From Alphaproteobacteria bacterium (GTDB lineage: Bacteria > Pseudomonadota > Alphaproteobacteria > UBA8366), in contig JAJFJD010000002.1 of NCBI GenBank assembly GCA_021774335.1, positions 142,054-206,053 on the forward strand: a DNA stretch of 64,000 nucleotides. The letters run 5' to 3'. Shown here one piece after another: positions 52,673-63,300 of the stretch. Under the pieces are notes generated by a model. That model did no database searches. It was not told the origin of the DNA and saw nothing but the letters and a program-made list of their open reading frames with translations. Position numbers and translations under genes: made by a program. Within the stretch, counting starts at the first letter, position 1. Each line of letters starts with the position of its first letter.

Positions 52673-53536
52673 CTATGCCGGCAGTTCGCCCCTGATCTGG
52701 ACGCGATGCATCATGCGCCGGGCCGTGGGATCGAAAGCGTCGCGCCGATGCAGGACGCAGCGGTTGTCCCAGATAAGGACGTCGCCCTTACGCCATTGAT
52801 GCGTCCAGGCGAGTGACGGTTGTGTGGCATGCGCCCAAAGCCGTTCCAGCGTTTCTTCGCTGTCGTCCAGATCGAGGCCAAGAATGCAGCCATTGCGCCG
52901 CCGGCCGAGATAGAGGCTCTTGCGTCCGGTCACTGGGTGGGTGCGGACGATCGGATGGCGTGCGCCCGGTGCTTCGCGCGGGTCGGTGACTTCCTTGAAG
53001 CCTTTCCGGAGCTGGCCGCCGCTGTTGTAGGTTTCGTCATGTACCATGATCCGGCCGTCGATCTTTTCGTGCAGGTCGTGCGGCAGGGTTTCATAGGCGA
53101 GGTACTGGTTCGCGAAGGATGTGTCGCCGCCGCTCGGTGGGACTTCCCAAGCGTGCAGGATTGCGGCGGAGCATGGGACATCGCGGTATGACATATCCGT
53201 ATGCCAGATCGCCTCGCCGTCGCCGAGATTCCCGAGCGGTGTTCCTTCATCGGACTTGAGGTTCGAAATCACCAGGACATCGGGATAGTCATCGAGATAG
53301 GGCTTGCCAATTATGCTCATCCCGGGTGGCTCCAGCACACCGAAACGCTTACCGAAGTCGATGAGGTCGGGATCGGTCAAATCCTGGCCGCGGATCGTGA
53401 GAACAAGATGCTCGTGGAAGCCTTGCTTGATTCGGCCAAAAGCCTCGGTTGAGAGGGTCCTCAGGTCGACACCTTTGATTTCCGCGCCCAGCGCTTTGCC
53501 CGACGGCACTACCTCCACGAATAGCGTATTGGACAT
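52673..53536 (-). CDS. TauD/TfdA family Fe(II)/2-oxoglutarate dioxygenase
   Basis: A 287-residue oxygenase. H112 and D114 in IWHTDMSY bind iron; the distal His is in CVLHRRDAF and the Arg lies in ARRMMHR. The N-terminus FVEVVPSGKALGAEIKGVDL is the standard family opening. The start is ATG 53536, with a G-run 9 bases upstream; an in-frame TTG ten codons earlier is possible. It lies 154 bases upstream of the transporter gene on the same strand and may oxidise the imported compound. Confidence 0.92.
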   Translation of the reverse strand: MSNTLFVEVVPSGKALGAEIKGVDLRTLSTEAFGRIKQGFHEHLVLTIRGQDLTDPDLIDFGKRFGVLEPPGMSIIGKPYLDDYPDVLVISNLKSDEGTPLGNLGDGEAIWHTDMSYRDVPCSAAILHAWEVPPSGGDTSFANQYLAYETLPHDLHEKIDGRIMVHDETYNSGGQLRKGFKEVTDPREAPGARHPIVRTHPVTGRKSLYLGRRRNGCILGLDLDDSEETLERLWAHATQPSLAWTHQWRKGDVLIWDNRCVLHRRDAFDPTARRMMHRVQIRGELPA

Positions 53537-53654
53537 GATGTCTTGCCCCCACTTGCCGTTTGCCAAAATGATTGTCCCGGTGAAAGTCTAGCATGCAGGC
53601 CGGCATGCGCGAATTCCAAGCGCAGTGAGGGATAGTGGGAGAGCGGCTAGAAAG

Positions 53655-53732
53655 GTGAATGTCCGGTCTTCGCTAGTGCAGAGAACCGCCCATCGTTATA
53701 CGAAGTCCGCTTAAATCCTAGGAACGGACATC
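53655..53732. repeat. Dispersed repeat, site 4 (degenerate)
   Basis: Contains GTGAATGTCCGG and, 40 bases on, AAGTCCGCTTAAATCCTAGG followed by AACGGACATCC. The words AATGTCCG, TCCGCTT and CGGACAT are those of sites 1-3, but the stem is broken. Confidence 0.5.
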
Positions 53733-53802
53733 CTCATGGTCGAACCTGACTTCTAATTTTTACCCGAAGCAGGGCTTGAGTGTCCCGCTCTAGGTTCGCA
53801 TT

Positions 53803-54645
53803 TCAGCATGTCTGTTCCTTCCATCCGACCGCTTCACCCCAAACAATCGCCATGAAGGCATCTGGATGCGTGCCCCAGTCGTCGAGCGCATGAGCAATCG
53901 CCTCCAACTCGGCCTGATCCGCCCAACCCATTTGAATAGCGGCTTGCGCGATCTTCGGGCCAGTGAACTCGTCGGTCATGACGGACGACATGGATTGCGC
54001 CCGCTCAGGCGTTGCCCAGGTTTCGCTCGACGTCGTGCCCACCGTCCTTGCGAAACCGGCTTCGCGCAATAGGGCGCGCAGCCGACGGCCCATGAATGCG
54101 TCGCCACCGCAGTGCTGGCGGTACTTGCGCCAGAGCTCGTGACCCGCGGCCAGCCTGCCGTCATCCGGCGCGATGATGGTGCCGTCCAGATCAATGCATC
54201 GGATGGCCGCCAGACCGCCCGGCTTTAGAACCCGGCGCATTTCCACGAGCACGGGCACGGGATCGGGCAAGTGTTCCAGCATGGCATGGCTGAACACCGC
54301 ATCGAATCGCCCATCCTCAAAGGGAAGGTCACGAACGTCGGCGGTCTCGAAGGTGACGTTGGCGAGGCCAAGGCCGGAAGCGGTCTCGTGGGCTCGCGCC
54401 AACTGACTCTCTTCGAGATCGATGCCGGTGACAGATCCAGGTGTTACGGCCTCGGCCAATCCCACGGTTATCGAGCCAGGTCCGCAGCCGCAGTCCAAAA
54501 CGTCCATGCCAGCCCGGAGATAGGGTAGAAAGAAAGCCCCATGAACGTCAGCGGTCCGTCCGGCGATGACCTGCTCGGTCAGCGCCCCGTCATACTCGTG
54601 CATATAAGCATCTTGCTGCTCCGAGTGTCCTGCATCGTCTTGCAT
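53803..54645 (-). CDS. Class I SAM-dependent methyltransferase
   Basis: A 280-residue enzyme. Motif I is VLDCGCGPGSITVGLA, motif II ends in TGIDLEESQL, motif IV is FDAVFSHAMLEHL, and RRVLKPGGLAAIR closes the core. The C-terminal 110 residues are helical with no diagnostic acceptor motif. It resembles ubiquinone/menaquinone and small-acid methyltransferases. It is one of five catabolic-type genes in a row on this strand. Confidence 0.9.
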   Translation of the reverse strand: MQDDAGHSEQQDAYMHEYDGALTEQVIAGRTADVHGAFFLPYLRAGMDVLDCGCGPGSITVGLAEAVTPGSVTGIDLEESQLARAHETASGLGLANVTFETADVRDLPFEDGRFDAVFSHAMLEHLPDPVPVLVEMRRVLKPGGLAAIRCIDLDGTIIAPDDGRLAAGHELWRKYRQHCGGDAFMGRRLRALLREAGFARTVGTTSSETWATPERAQSMSSVMTDEFTGPKIAQAAIQMGWADQAELEAIAHALDDWGTHPDAFMAIVWGEAVGWKEQTC

Positions 54646-54766
54646 ATTCTCACTCTGCCGTATCCTCCGAACTGTTGTCCGTAGGCACTACCGGCGTTTC
54701 AGACGCCTCAAGGAAGGCGATATCTCGGCCGGTATGAGGTCGCGCTGTACGCCCTCAGGTCGATTG

Positions 54767-55618
54767 CTACAGCGCGTGAAGCTGGCGTGCGATGAATGCC
54801 TTGACCATTTCGTGTGCGCGATCCGTGTCGGGCCCAGGTTCGAGCACCCACAAGTGGCCGCAGCCTTCGAACACCGCGACATCGCAATCGCCGCCGGCGG
54901 CACGATAAGTTTCGCCGAATTTTTCCTGAAATGCGGGCAGGACGTTGTCATCAAGTCCGCCTTGCATGACCAGCATCGGTGGCAATTCAACCGGCTCGCC
55001 GCGCTCGAGGATCATTTGCGGGTTGCCTTCTTCGATGTCGCTGAAGGGATTGAAATATACGTGGTGGCGATCCGCCATTTCCTGGTTCCCCTTGGCCAGA
55101 GCGTTGTTGTAGCGCGCTAAGGGATCGCTGATCGGCGAGCGCGTTGCCACGTAGTGGATGCGCGCGTCGATTTCCGGGTGTCCTTCCAGCGCCAGTTCGT
55201 TGTAGCGCGGGTCTTGCGGGCGCATGCCGAGCAACTGCGCCACGTGGCCGCCACTGGAACTGCCGAGCAAACCCATCGTCGACGGATCGCCATTCCAGTC
55301 GGGCGCTTTCATCTTAAGCCAGCGGATGCCGTAGTTCGCGTCTTGCACCGAGGCCGGGTAGGGCGCTTCGCCGCCCAGCTGCAGATCGACGGATACTGTC
55401 AGAAGCCCGCTGCGCGCCATTGCGTCGGCCATTGCCACATTGGCCATACGATCCTTGAACGTCCAGGCGCCGCCGTGCAGGTCGAGCAACACCGGAAACG
55501 GCCCATCACCGATCGGTTGATAGATCCGGGCGAGCAGCATACGCGTGGGGACCTGTCTGAAGTCCTCTTCCCAAATCTTGATCTCGTAATTTGCATTCGG
55601 ATCGTAGTTGGCTGTCAT
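54767..55618 (-). CDS. Alpha/beta hydrolase (HSL-type esterase)
   Basis: A 283-residue esterase. LDLHGGAWTF supplies the HGG oxyanion hole of the hormone-sensitive-lipase class, GSSSGGHVA holds the nucleophile Ser, the acid is in MQGGLDDNV and the catalytic His in GCGHLW. AAGGA is 9 bases upstream of ATG 55618. It is 69 bases downstream of the bicupin gene and probably in the same transcription unit. Confidence 0.92.
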   Translation of the reverse strand: MTANYDPNANYEIKIWEEDFRQVPTRMLLARIYQPIGDGPFPVLLDLHGGAWTFKDRMANVAMADAMARSGLLTVSVDLQLGGEAPYPASVQDANYGIRWLKMKAPDWNGDPSTMGLLGSSSGGHVAQLLGMRPQDPRYNELALEGHPEIDARIHYVATRSPISDPLARYNNALAKGNQEMADRHHVYFNPFSDIEEGNPQMILERGEPVELPPMLVMQGGLDDNVLPAFQEKFGETYRAAGGDCDVAVFEGCGHLWVLEPGPDTDRAHEMVKAFIARQLHAL

Positions 55619-55687
55619 CGGGTCTGTTCCTTATCTTCGCTTCCGCTGAACATCACTTGCGCGTCGCCCGGCAAGGCGAACCGCGCT

Positions 55688-56440
55688 CTAAAGGTCTTCG
55701 TTTGGATATTGCAGGACCAGTGCCTCGAGACCGTTTTCGCCGGCACGAATTTCGAACTCGTCCTCGCAGTTCTCGACGACGATCATGGACCAAAGCGGCA
55801 GGTCGTCACCATCGTGCAGCATGCTGCCGTTGCCGACGAACACGTAGCAGCCGCCGGCGATCTTGGGGTCCGGTCCCTTCACCGTCATGCCGGCGCCAAG
55901 CCGGACGACCTTGGCGCACATGCTGTCGTCGCCTTCGAGCGCCGTCTCCCACACCGCTTCCGTGCGGGCCCGGAGCAACGGTTCGATCGAGAAGTGAATC
56001 TGGTCCGAAGTGACGTTGCGGCGCTTGCTCGGCCGTATCTTCTCTTTGGCCTCGTCCTTGTTGTGGATGTAGATCGGCTTGGAATCGCCGGTATACATTC
56101 TGAGCGCGACGAAGGAGAGCCCTTGTGGGCCCGCCGTAACCGGACCGTAGGCGGTGTGTCGATCCTTGAATTGGATCGTCAGCGGTTTCAAAGCCTGCCC
56201 GCGGTTGCCGATGGTGCCGGACCCGGCGATGAAAAGCTGGAACATGGTCACGCCGTGGAAATGCGGCTTGATCGCCTCATGCGCCTGTAACTCCGACATC
56301 GTCGCCTGCGGCCCTGGCGCGCGGCTCGTCGAGGTGCGCGGCCCGAAAAATGTGGTGCCCCAATGCTGGAGTCCCGTGCCGGGTGAAATCACGTCATGCC
56401 GCTCGGCAAGCGCATCGGCGCCGCTACGCGCATAGATCAT
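55688..56440 (-). CDS. Cupin-domain protein (two-domain)
   Basis: A 250-residue protein with two jelly-roll-like halves. The first cupin has HEAIKPHFHGVTMFQLF, whose two His could bind a metal; the second, after residue 170, has RLGAGMTVKGPDP and lacks a clear His cluster. Such bicupins include dioxygenases and sugar or keto-acid isomerases. AGGA is 9 bases before the ATG. It sits between sulfatase and esterase genes. Exact activity is unknown. Confidence 0.75.
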   Translation of the reverse strand: MIYARSGADALAERHDVISPGTGLQHWGTTFFGPRTSTSRAPGPQATMSELQAHEAIKPHFHGVTMFQLFIAGSGTIGNRGQALKPLTIQFKDRHTAYGPVTAGPQGLSFVALRMYTGDSKPIYIHNKDEAKEKIRPSKRRNVTSDQIHFSIEPLLRARTEAVWETALEGDDSMCAKVVRLGAGMTVKGPDPKIAGGCYVFVGNGSMLHDGDDLPLWSMIVVENCEDEFEIRAGENGLEALVLQYPNEDL

Positions 56441-56625
56441 GATAAATCATCCTTTCGCCGTCTTGACCCGCGATACAACCGCAATGGTGATTCATACCGC
56501 GTGGCACGTTCGGTGAAAAGTCGGCCGAACCGCGCCGTACCAGCGGGGCAGGTATCGCTAGGACCGTTTATGGCTATCTGCAGGCGTTCCGGCCACTGCT
56601 TGGAAGCGGCGGAGCAATAGAAATT

Positions 56626-58209
56626 CTATTTGGCGGTGGCTTCGTTTCTTCTCCGGCGATGCGGGCGGCGCTCGACCATGCCGCCGGGTCCGAGCCGTGT
56701 GTTGGTGAGGGTCCGTTCGTCATGATTCATGCGCCAACTCAACATTTTTTGCGCATATTCGAGGACTAGTCCGTGATAGGCGGGATCCGCGGCAAGGTCG
56801 TGAAACTCGTGGGGATCATTCTCCAGATCGAAAAAGAGCGACGGCAGCCCGGTAAAATGGACGTATTTGTATTGCCGGTCCCAGATCAGGTTGGCAGTGC
56901 ATTGATCGGGCGTCAGTCCCAACGCATGGCCGCCGTCAAGCCCCGGAAAATGGCGAAAATCGAATCCCGCATGAGCCTCGGTGCGCCAACCTTGGACGTT
57001 CTCGCCCTGACAGAAGGGGAGCAGCGATTCCCCGTCACACGCAACAGGGGTCTCAAGCCCAAGCCACTCCAAAATCGTTGGCATGACATCGATACTTTCG
57101 CTAAAGGCGTCGACTTTCTTGCCTCGTCCCGGATCGCCCGTTGCTCCCGGGTCGCGGATGATCAAGGGAACGGAGAAGGTTTGTTCGTAATAGCTGAACT
57201 TCGCCATCATCCAATGATCGCCCAAATGCTCACCATGGTCTGACGTGAAGACGATGAGTGTTCGGTCCCATGCCCCGGTTTCTTTCAGATGCGCGACCAA
57301 TCTGCCGATTTGGGCATCCATCTCCGTTATCATGGCAAAGTAGGTCGCCTTGATCTGCCGGATTTCCGGTTCATCGATCTCAAGATAATCCTTGAGCGAG
57401 ACACCGTGGGTATAGGGTGAGTCCAGTTGGTTCGAGAGATAAAAGCGGGCCCAGGGATGCTGTTTCGCCTCTTCCTCTGGCGTCGCATGGCGGTTTGGTA
57501 GCGGCATCTCGTCAGCGTTGTAGAGCGCATTGTAGGGCTCCGGCACGATAAACGGCGGATGTGGTGACCGATAGGAGAGGTGGGCGAACCAGGGTGTCGT
57601 GTCTTGGGCCGAGATGTAGGCAAGCGCCTCGTCGGTCAAATAGGCCGAACCGCTGTCCTCCGACCGGTACCACGTCGGCGCGAAGGTGCGGCCGCGCGCC
57701 GGATCGATACCGTCCCTGTCGGGTCGAAAAACCGATCTAGGATCGTCGTCGACCTCATATCCCCGTTGCCGCAATGCTTCCATCCACGGCCCGAAATCGG
57801 CGTCCAGACGAACCACCGGCGTCATTCCCGGCAACAGCCCGCCACGCGTTCTGAGTTCGGGATCGTCGGTTTCCCGGCCGCGCGGATCCGCGCCGATATC
57901 GGTATATCCAAAAAGGGCGGGATCGTAGCCGGCCTTGCGTGCTTCGCGCGCGATATTGGCATGGCGATCGTCCAGCGGCGTGCCGTTCATCACCGAGCGA
58001 TGGTTTTGCAGATAGAGGCCCGTGAAGAGACTGGCGCGCGATGGTCCGCAGGGCGTGGCCTGCGCATAATGGCGGCGAAACAAGGTGCCTTCGGCTGCCA
58101 ATGCGTCCAGATGCGGCGTCTTTACGATCGGATGGCCGAGCGCGGAGAGACATTCGCCGCGCCATTGATCCGCAGTAATGAAAAGCACGTTTTGCGGCGT
58201 CTTGCCCAT
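56626..58209 (-). CDS. Sulfatase (formylglycine type)
   Basis: A 527-residue sulfatase. C54 and R58 in PCGPSRASLFTG are the C-x-P-x-R motif; ITADQWRGE is the N-terminal metal site and TSDHGEHLGDH the C-terminal one. It differs substantially from the sulfatase at 43594. No signal peptide. The start at MGKTPQNV replaces an in-frame start 18 codons upstream because family homology begins here. It is the first gene of the minus-strand run ending with the transporter, and is divergent from the Rieske oxygenase. Confidence 0.93.
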   Translation of the reverse strand: MGKTPQNVLFITADQWRGECLSALGHPIVKTPHLDALAAEGTLFRRHYAQATPCGPSRASLFTGLYLQNHRSVMNGTPLDDRHANIAREARKAGYDPALFGYTDIGADPRGRETDDPELRTRGGLLPGMTPVVRLDADFGPWMEALRQRGYEVDDDPRSVFRPDRDGIDPARGRTFAPTWYRSEDSGSAYLTDEALAYISAQDTTPWFAHLSYRSPHPPFIVPEPYNALYNADEMPLPNRHATPEEEAKQHPWARFYLSNQLDSPYTHGVSLKDYLEIDEPEIRQIKATYFAMITEMDAQIGRLVAHLKETGAWDRTLIVFTSDHGEHLGDHWMMAKFSYYEQTFSVPLIIRDPGATGDPGRGKKVDAFSESIDVMPTILEWLGLETPVACDGESLLPFCQGENVQGWRTEAHAGFDFRHFPGLDGGHALGLTPDQCTANLIWDRQYKYVHFTGLPSLFFDLENDPHEFHDLAADPAYHGLVLEYAQKMLSWRMNHDERTLTNTRLGPGGMVERRPHRRRRNEATAK

Positions 58210-58401
58210 GCTAACCCGAGGGTTTTCCAAACGGCTCTTCCCAGTCGTCGACACTGGTAACACAGTGGGCCTCTAACAGCGAGGACAGACTTGAGTTGTC
58301 GAGACAGGCCGGCGTCTGCTTCTTGCGAAACCATAGCGGCGCTTCCCTTGAAATTGGTGGGGCGATATCCTGACGCAAGAATACTTGGGGAAGATGGCGC
58401 T

Positions 58402-59646
58402 ATGTCTCAGTCCGAACGACCCGAAAAAGGTGGTGTTTCCTGGCCGTCCAACGGCATCAGTGAAGTGCCGTTCCGGGTCTATACCGACCAAGATACCTAT
58501 GACCGCGAGCAGGAATGCCTGTTCAAAGGCTCGACCTGGCAATATCTCTGCCTAGAGGTCGAACTGGGTGAACCGGGCGATTTTGTCTCGACCACCATGG
58601 GCGAGGTCGCGGTGATCGTGGTCCGCGACACGGCCGGGGACATCAATTCCTTCGTCAACCGCTGTGTCCATCGCGGCAACCTTTTGTGCATGGAGCGGCA
58701 GGGCAACACCAAGAAATTCAGCTGCATGTATCACGGCTGGACCTACGATTTGGAAGGCAATCTGACGGGCGTTGCGTTCGAGCGGGGGGTGCAGAACCAG
58801 GGCGGCATGGCACCGGATTTCCGCAAGGACGAGCACAAGCTGCGCCGTCTGCGGGTCGCCGTTCTGGGCGGCATTGTCTTCGGCACCTTCAGCAATGACA
58901 TGCCCGACCTCGAAACCTGGCTTGGCCCGGACGTGACCCGCGGCCTACTACGGGTGATGAACCGCACGCCTTACATTCTCGGGCGGAACACGCAGGTCCT
59001 GCCGAACAACTGGAAACTCTATTTTGAGAATGTGAAGGATACCTATCACGCGTCGATCCTCCATCTGTTTCTGACGACCTTTAAAATCAACAAACTGACC
59101 ATGCCTGGTGGGGTTTATATCAATCAGGACGGCGGCAATCATTACAGCTACGTCGAACTCGACTATGCGGCCGAGAGTGCTGCCTACAAAGAAGCCGAGT
59201 TGCGGTCGGAAAGCGAGTTTCGATTGCAGGATAACTCCGTCGTCGACTCCATCGATGAATATGGCGACGGCGTCTCGGTGCAGATCCTGACGGTTTTTCC
59301 GGGCATGGTGCTGCAGCAGGTGCGCAACACGATCGCGGTGCGCGTGATCCGCCCCCGGGGCATCGATCAGACCGAGTTGGAATGGATTCATCTCGGTTTC
59401 GTCAGCGATGACGAGGCGATGACCGAGCGCCGCCTGCGTCAGGGGAATCTGATCGGACCGGCGGGTTATATCGCGATGGAGGACGGCTTCATCGGCGGCT
59501 TCGTCCAACGCGCCCTGCAATACAATGACGAGGGCGCGGGTATCGTCATGATGGGCGGGCATGAGGCGGAGTCACAGCCGTTCAAAACGAGCGAGGCCAC
59601 GATCCGTGGGTTCTGGAAACACTATCGCGCGCTGATGGGCGAATGA
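58402..59646 (+). CDS. Aromatic-ring-hydroxylating dioxygenase, alpha subunit (Rieske)
   Basis: A 414-residue catalytic subunit. The Rieske cluster is C88, H90, C108, H111 (CVHRG then CMYHGW). The mononuclear-iron site is NVKDTYHASILH, near residue 220, giving the bridging Asp and two His. A third ligand Asp is expected near residue 365. It adds O2 to an aromatic ring with electrons from an unseen reductase. ATG 58402 has GGGGAAGA about 8 bases upstream; an in-frame start 37 codons earlier is rejected. Overlaps the beta-subunit gene by four bases. Confidence 0.94.
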   Translation: MSQSERPEKGGVSWPSNGISEVPFRVYTDQDTYDREQECLFKGSTWQYLCLEVELGEPGDFVSTTMGEVAVIVVRDTAGDINSFVNRCVHRGNLLCMERQGNTKKFSCMYHGWTYDLEGNLTGVAFERGVQNQGGMAPDFRKDEHKLRRLRVAVLGGIVFGTFSNDMPDLETWLGPDVTRGLLRVMNRTPYILGRNTQVLPNNWKLYFENVKDTYHASILHLFLTTFKINKLTMPGGVYINQDGGNHYSYVELDYAAESAAYKEAELRSESEFRLQDNSVVDSIDEYGDGVSVQILTVFPGMVLQQVRNTIAVRVIRPRGIDQTELEWIHLGFVSDDEAMTERRLRQGNLIGPAGYIAMEDGFIGGFVQRALQYNDEGAGIVMMGGHEAESQPFKTSEATIRGFWKHYRALMGE

Positions 59647-60140
59647 GCGGTATGAGGAAGGGTGAACAAGACGGGCAGACTATCCGGTTGGGCGTTCAGG
59701 AACTGATCGGCGAATATGCCGAATGCATCGACGAGGACCGGCTGGAGGAATGGCCGGACCTGTTCGCCGACCCGTGCCGCTATCTCATAATCAACCGCGC
59801 CAATCATGAGGCCGGGATGCGGCACGGGGTCATGTACGCGGCGACACGCGGCATGCTGCTCGATCGTGTTTTCACCATTCGTCGCGCTAACCTGTTCGAG
59901 CCGCACCGCTATCGCCACGTTGTGGGCCCGATCCGGCTGAAATCAGTGGAGAACACCACCGCCATCGTCCACTCGCACTTCATTGTCGCGCGGATCATGC
60001 AAACCGGCGAAACAACAATGTTCGCCACCGGGCGCTACCTCGACCGGATCGACATCGCAACCGACGACTACCGCTTCATGGAACGTGTCGTGGTGCTGGA
60101 CAGCGATCGGATTGATACGCTTCTCGCGATCCCGATTTGA
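59643..60140 (+). CDS. Aromatic-ring-hydroxylating dioxygenase, beta subunit
   Basis: A 165-residue structural subunit with an NTF2-like fold. VQELIGEYAECIDEDRLEEW, then PDLFADPCRYLIINRAN, are the family opening, and EPHRYRHVVGPIRL the middle. It stabilises the alpha hexamer. ATGA overlap with the alpha gene indicates coupled translation. No ferredoxin or reductase gene lies nearby, so these components must come from elsewhere in the genome. Confidence 0.93.
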   Translation: MSGMRKGEQDGQTIRLGVQELIGEYAECIDEDRLEEWPDLFADPCRYLIINRANHEAGMRHGVMYAATRGMLLDRVFTIRRANLFEPHRYRHVVGPIRLKSVENTTAIVHSHFIVARIMQTGETTMFATGRYLDRIDIATDDYRFMERVVVLDSDRIDTLLAIPI

Positions 60141-60378
60141 GGTCGGCTGGATATTGGGTTTTGGTTCAAACCGTTTGCAAACATCGGGACGATTGATTTC
60201 CACTCCTGACCCAAAGTGGATTTGCTTTCGAATGGGCATTCTGTGTCACTATTGAATTGGATTAGAATGGTAAATCCAATGAACCAGATGTTTCTTCGTT
60301 AAATGATTGGCCTACAGCCCGGCGCGTCTATCCGGCGATTTTTCTCTTATCTCGGTGGCTTCTGACTGTGGGTCAGCG

Positions 60379-63300
60379 ATGAATATAATCGGATTAGCAC
60401 TCAATCGGCCGACGGTGGTTTTTGCCGCTGTGCTGATGTTGCTGGCGTTCGGCATCATCGCGCTGAAGACGATTCCAATTCAATTGACGCCCGACGTGCG
60501 GCGGCCGGTTCTGCAAATCACCACGAGCTGGCCAGGGGCCGCGCCGGCCGAAGTGGAACGCGAGATCAGCAACCGGTTGGAACGGGAACTCACCGGGATT
60601 CCGGGCCTCGCGGAAATATCCAGCCAATCCCAACTCGGCCGGTCGCGAATCTTCCTGGAATTTAATGTCGATCAGGACATGAACCGGGCGTTTACGCTGG
60701 TTTCCAGCCGTCTCAGCAGCGTGACGGATCTGCCGGATGAAGCACGGAATCCAAGGCTTCGGACTTCCGGTTCGGACGATGTGCCCATCGCGCGGTTCGC
60801 GGTCACGCGGTTGCCCGGAAACGACCGTGAGATCGAAACATACGGCGATTTCATCGAGGACGTCGTGACCGACCGGATCGAACGCGTTGCCGGCGTCTCC
60901 CAAGTCAGTGCGTCCGGCGGCAGCCGCCGGGAACTTCAGGTCATAATCCAGCCTGGGCAAATGGCGCGATACGGCCTGACGGTGCCGAAAGTTCTTCAGA
61001 CATTGCGGGCCGCCAACTATTCCGTAACGGCCGGTCCCGTCGACGAGGGCAAGCGCCGTTATCTGGTTCGCATGGAGTCCGAAACCGCCACCGTCGATCA
61101 GGTCCAACGCGTTGTCCTGCAAACGGCTCAATTCGCCGACACATCGAAATTCGGCGCGGTTACCGTTGGTGATATCGCGGCCGTCAAATTCGGGTACAAG
61201 GAGCCGACCAGCCGCCGTCGCTTCAACGGGAAGCCAATGATCCGGATGAATGTCGTCCGCGAAAACAAGGCGAATGTCATTCAAACGATGGACGGTGTTC
61301 GTGCCGCCTTAACCGAACTGAACGACGGGCCGTTGAAGGCGCAGGGACTGCAGGCCGAACTGTTTTACGACGAAACCATTTATATCAATTCGGCCATCAA
61401 CCTCGTTCATCAGAATATCTATATCGGCGGGACGCTGGCCGCGATCGTGTTGCTGATCTTCCTCAGGTCGATCCGCGCAACATTGGTCGTTTCCCTCGCT
61501 ATCCCGATATCCGTCATCGGCACATTTGTTGCCATGGCCCTGATCGGCCGGTCGATCAATGTCATCTCGCTGGCGGGTATCGCCTTTGCCGTGGGGATGG
61601 TTGTCGATGCTGCGATTGTCGTGCTGGAGAACATCTTCCGACACCGTCAGGGCGGTCATGCCGCGCGCGACGCGGCATTGCAGGGCGCGCGGCAGGTCGG
61701 CGGTGCGGTATTGGCGTCGGCGCTGACCACCGTCGTGGTGTTCGTGCCGGTTCTGACCCTTGATCTTCAGGCCGGCCAGCTTTTTCGCGATATCGCGGTG
61801 GCGATATCGGTCGCGGTTCTGTTTTCCTTGATAGTGTCCATGACAGTGATCCCGGCACTATCCAGCTTCTTGTTGGCGCGGGGCCGGTTCACCGGGGACG
61901 GCACAATCCGGATACCGGGCGTCGATCAATTCGCACGATGGTTTGTCGAGCGTACGCTGTGGTGTATCGCTGCCATAATCGGCCATAGGGGCCGGTCGGC
62001 GGCTGTCGTCTGTCTCGTCGTGGGCACGGCGTCGGTCGTCACTTTCACTTTCCTGCCGAAGCTCGACTATCTGCCGGATGGCAATCGCAACTTCGTCATC
62101 GGCCGGATCCAGTTTCCGCCGGGGTACAATCTGGACAGCACGTATCGAATTGCCGAACAGATCGAAACGGCGGTCAAACCGCTGTGGGCGTCCGACGGTA
62201 AGAAAAAAACCGAAAACGGCTTGCCGGAAATCTCCAGTTTCTTCTTCATCGCGCAACGCAATTACGCGTTTATCGGCGCGAGCAGCAAGGAGTTGAATCG
62301 GGCAGGCGAGCTTGTGCCGATCCTGCGCGAATCAATTTTCCAGGAACCGGGAACTCGGGGCATCGTCAATCAATCGTCGATTTTCAACCGGCGCATCGGC
62401 GGCGCGCGCGTTATCAATGTCGATATCGCCGGCGAGGATTTGGAAGAAATTCTGGGCGTGGCACTCCGCGCCGATAGCCTGATCCGGGAAGCCCTGCCGC
62501 GCCGTGAGGGTACCCAGGTTCGCCCGCGGCCGGGGTTGGCGCTTGAATCGCCAGAGCTTCGGGTGACGCCGGACCTCCTGCGCCTGGCCCATGCGGGAAT
62601 GACGGCGCGCGACCTAGGGCAGACGATCGACGTTCTGAATGACGGCGTTAAGGTCTCCGAGATCAATGTCGGCAGCAAACGGATGGATCTGACGCTGAAA
62701 GGCCGCGAGGCAGTGACGTCGAAAACTCAGGACGTCGATAACCTGCCCGTGGTGACGGGGGTGGGCACGATCGTTCCGGTAAGTTCGCTGGCGACCGTGC
62801 AGCTTACGTCGGGGCCATCGGAAATTCGGCATCTCGATCGTGTCCGGACGGTCACGTTGCAAGTCAGTCCCCCTAAGACAATGCCGCTCGAGTCCGTGAT
62901 CGATGTCATCAATCGGAATGTCGTGGCGCCGCTGGAACAGGAAGGACTTCCGGACGCGGTTCGCATCCGTCTTTCGGGAGCAGCGGATAATCTGACCAAG
63001 ACGTGGCGCGCGATGCAGATCAATCTCTTGGTCGCGGTGCTGGTGGTTTATTTGTTGATGGCCATCCTGTTCGAAAGTCTGCTCTATCCGCTTATCATTA
63101 TGCTTTCGGTGCCGCTGGCGTCGGCGGGCGGCGTTGCCGGGCTGGCGCTGCTCAATCTCTACGTGACGCAGCAACTCGATATGTTGACGATTCTTGGATT
63201 CGTCATCCTGGTCGGCATTGTGGTCAACAACGCCATTTTGCTGGTCGATCAGACGCTGCAACATGTCCGGCAGGACGGCATGGACACTCAGCAGGCGATA

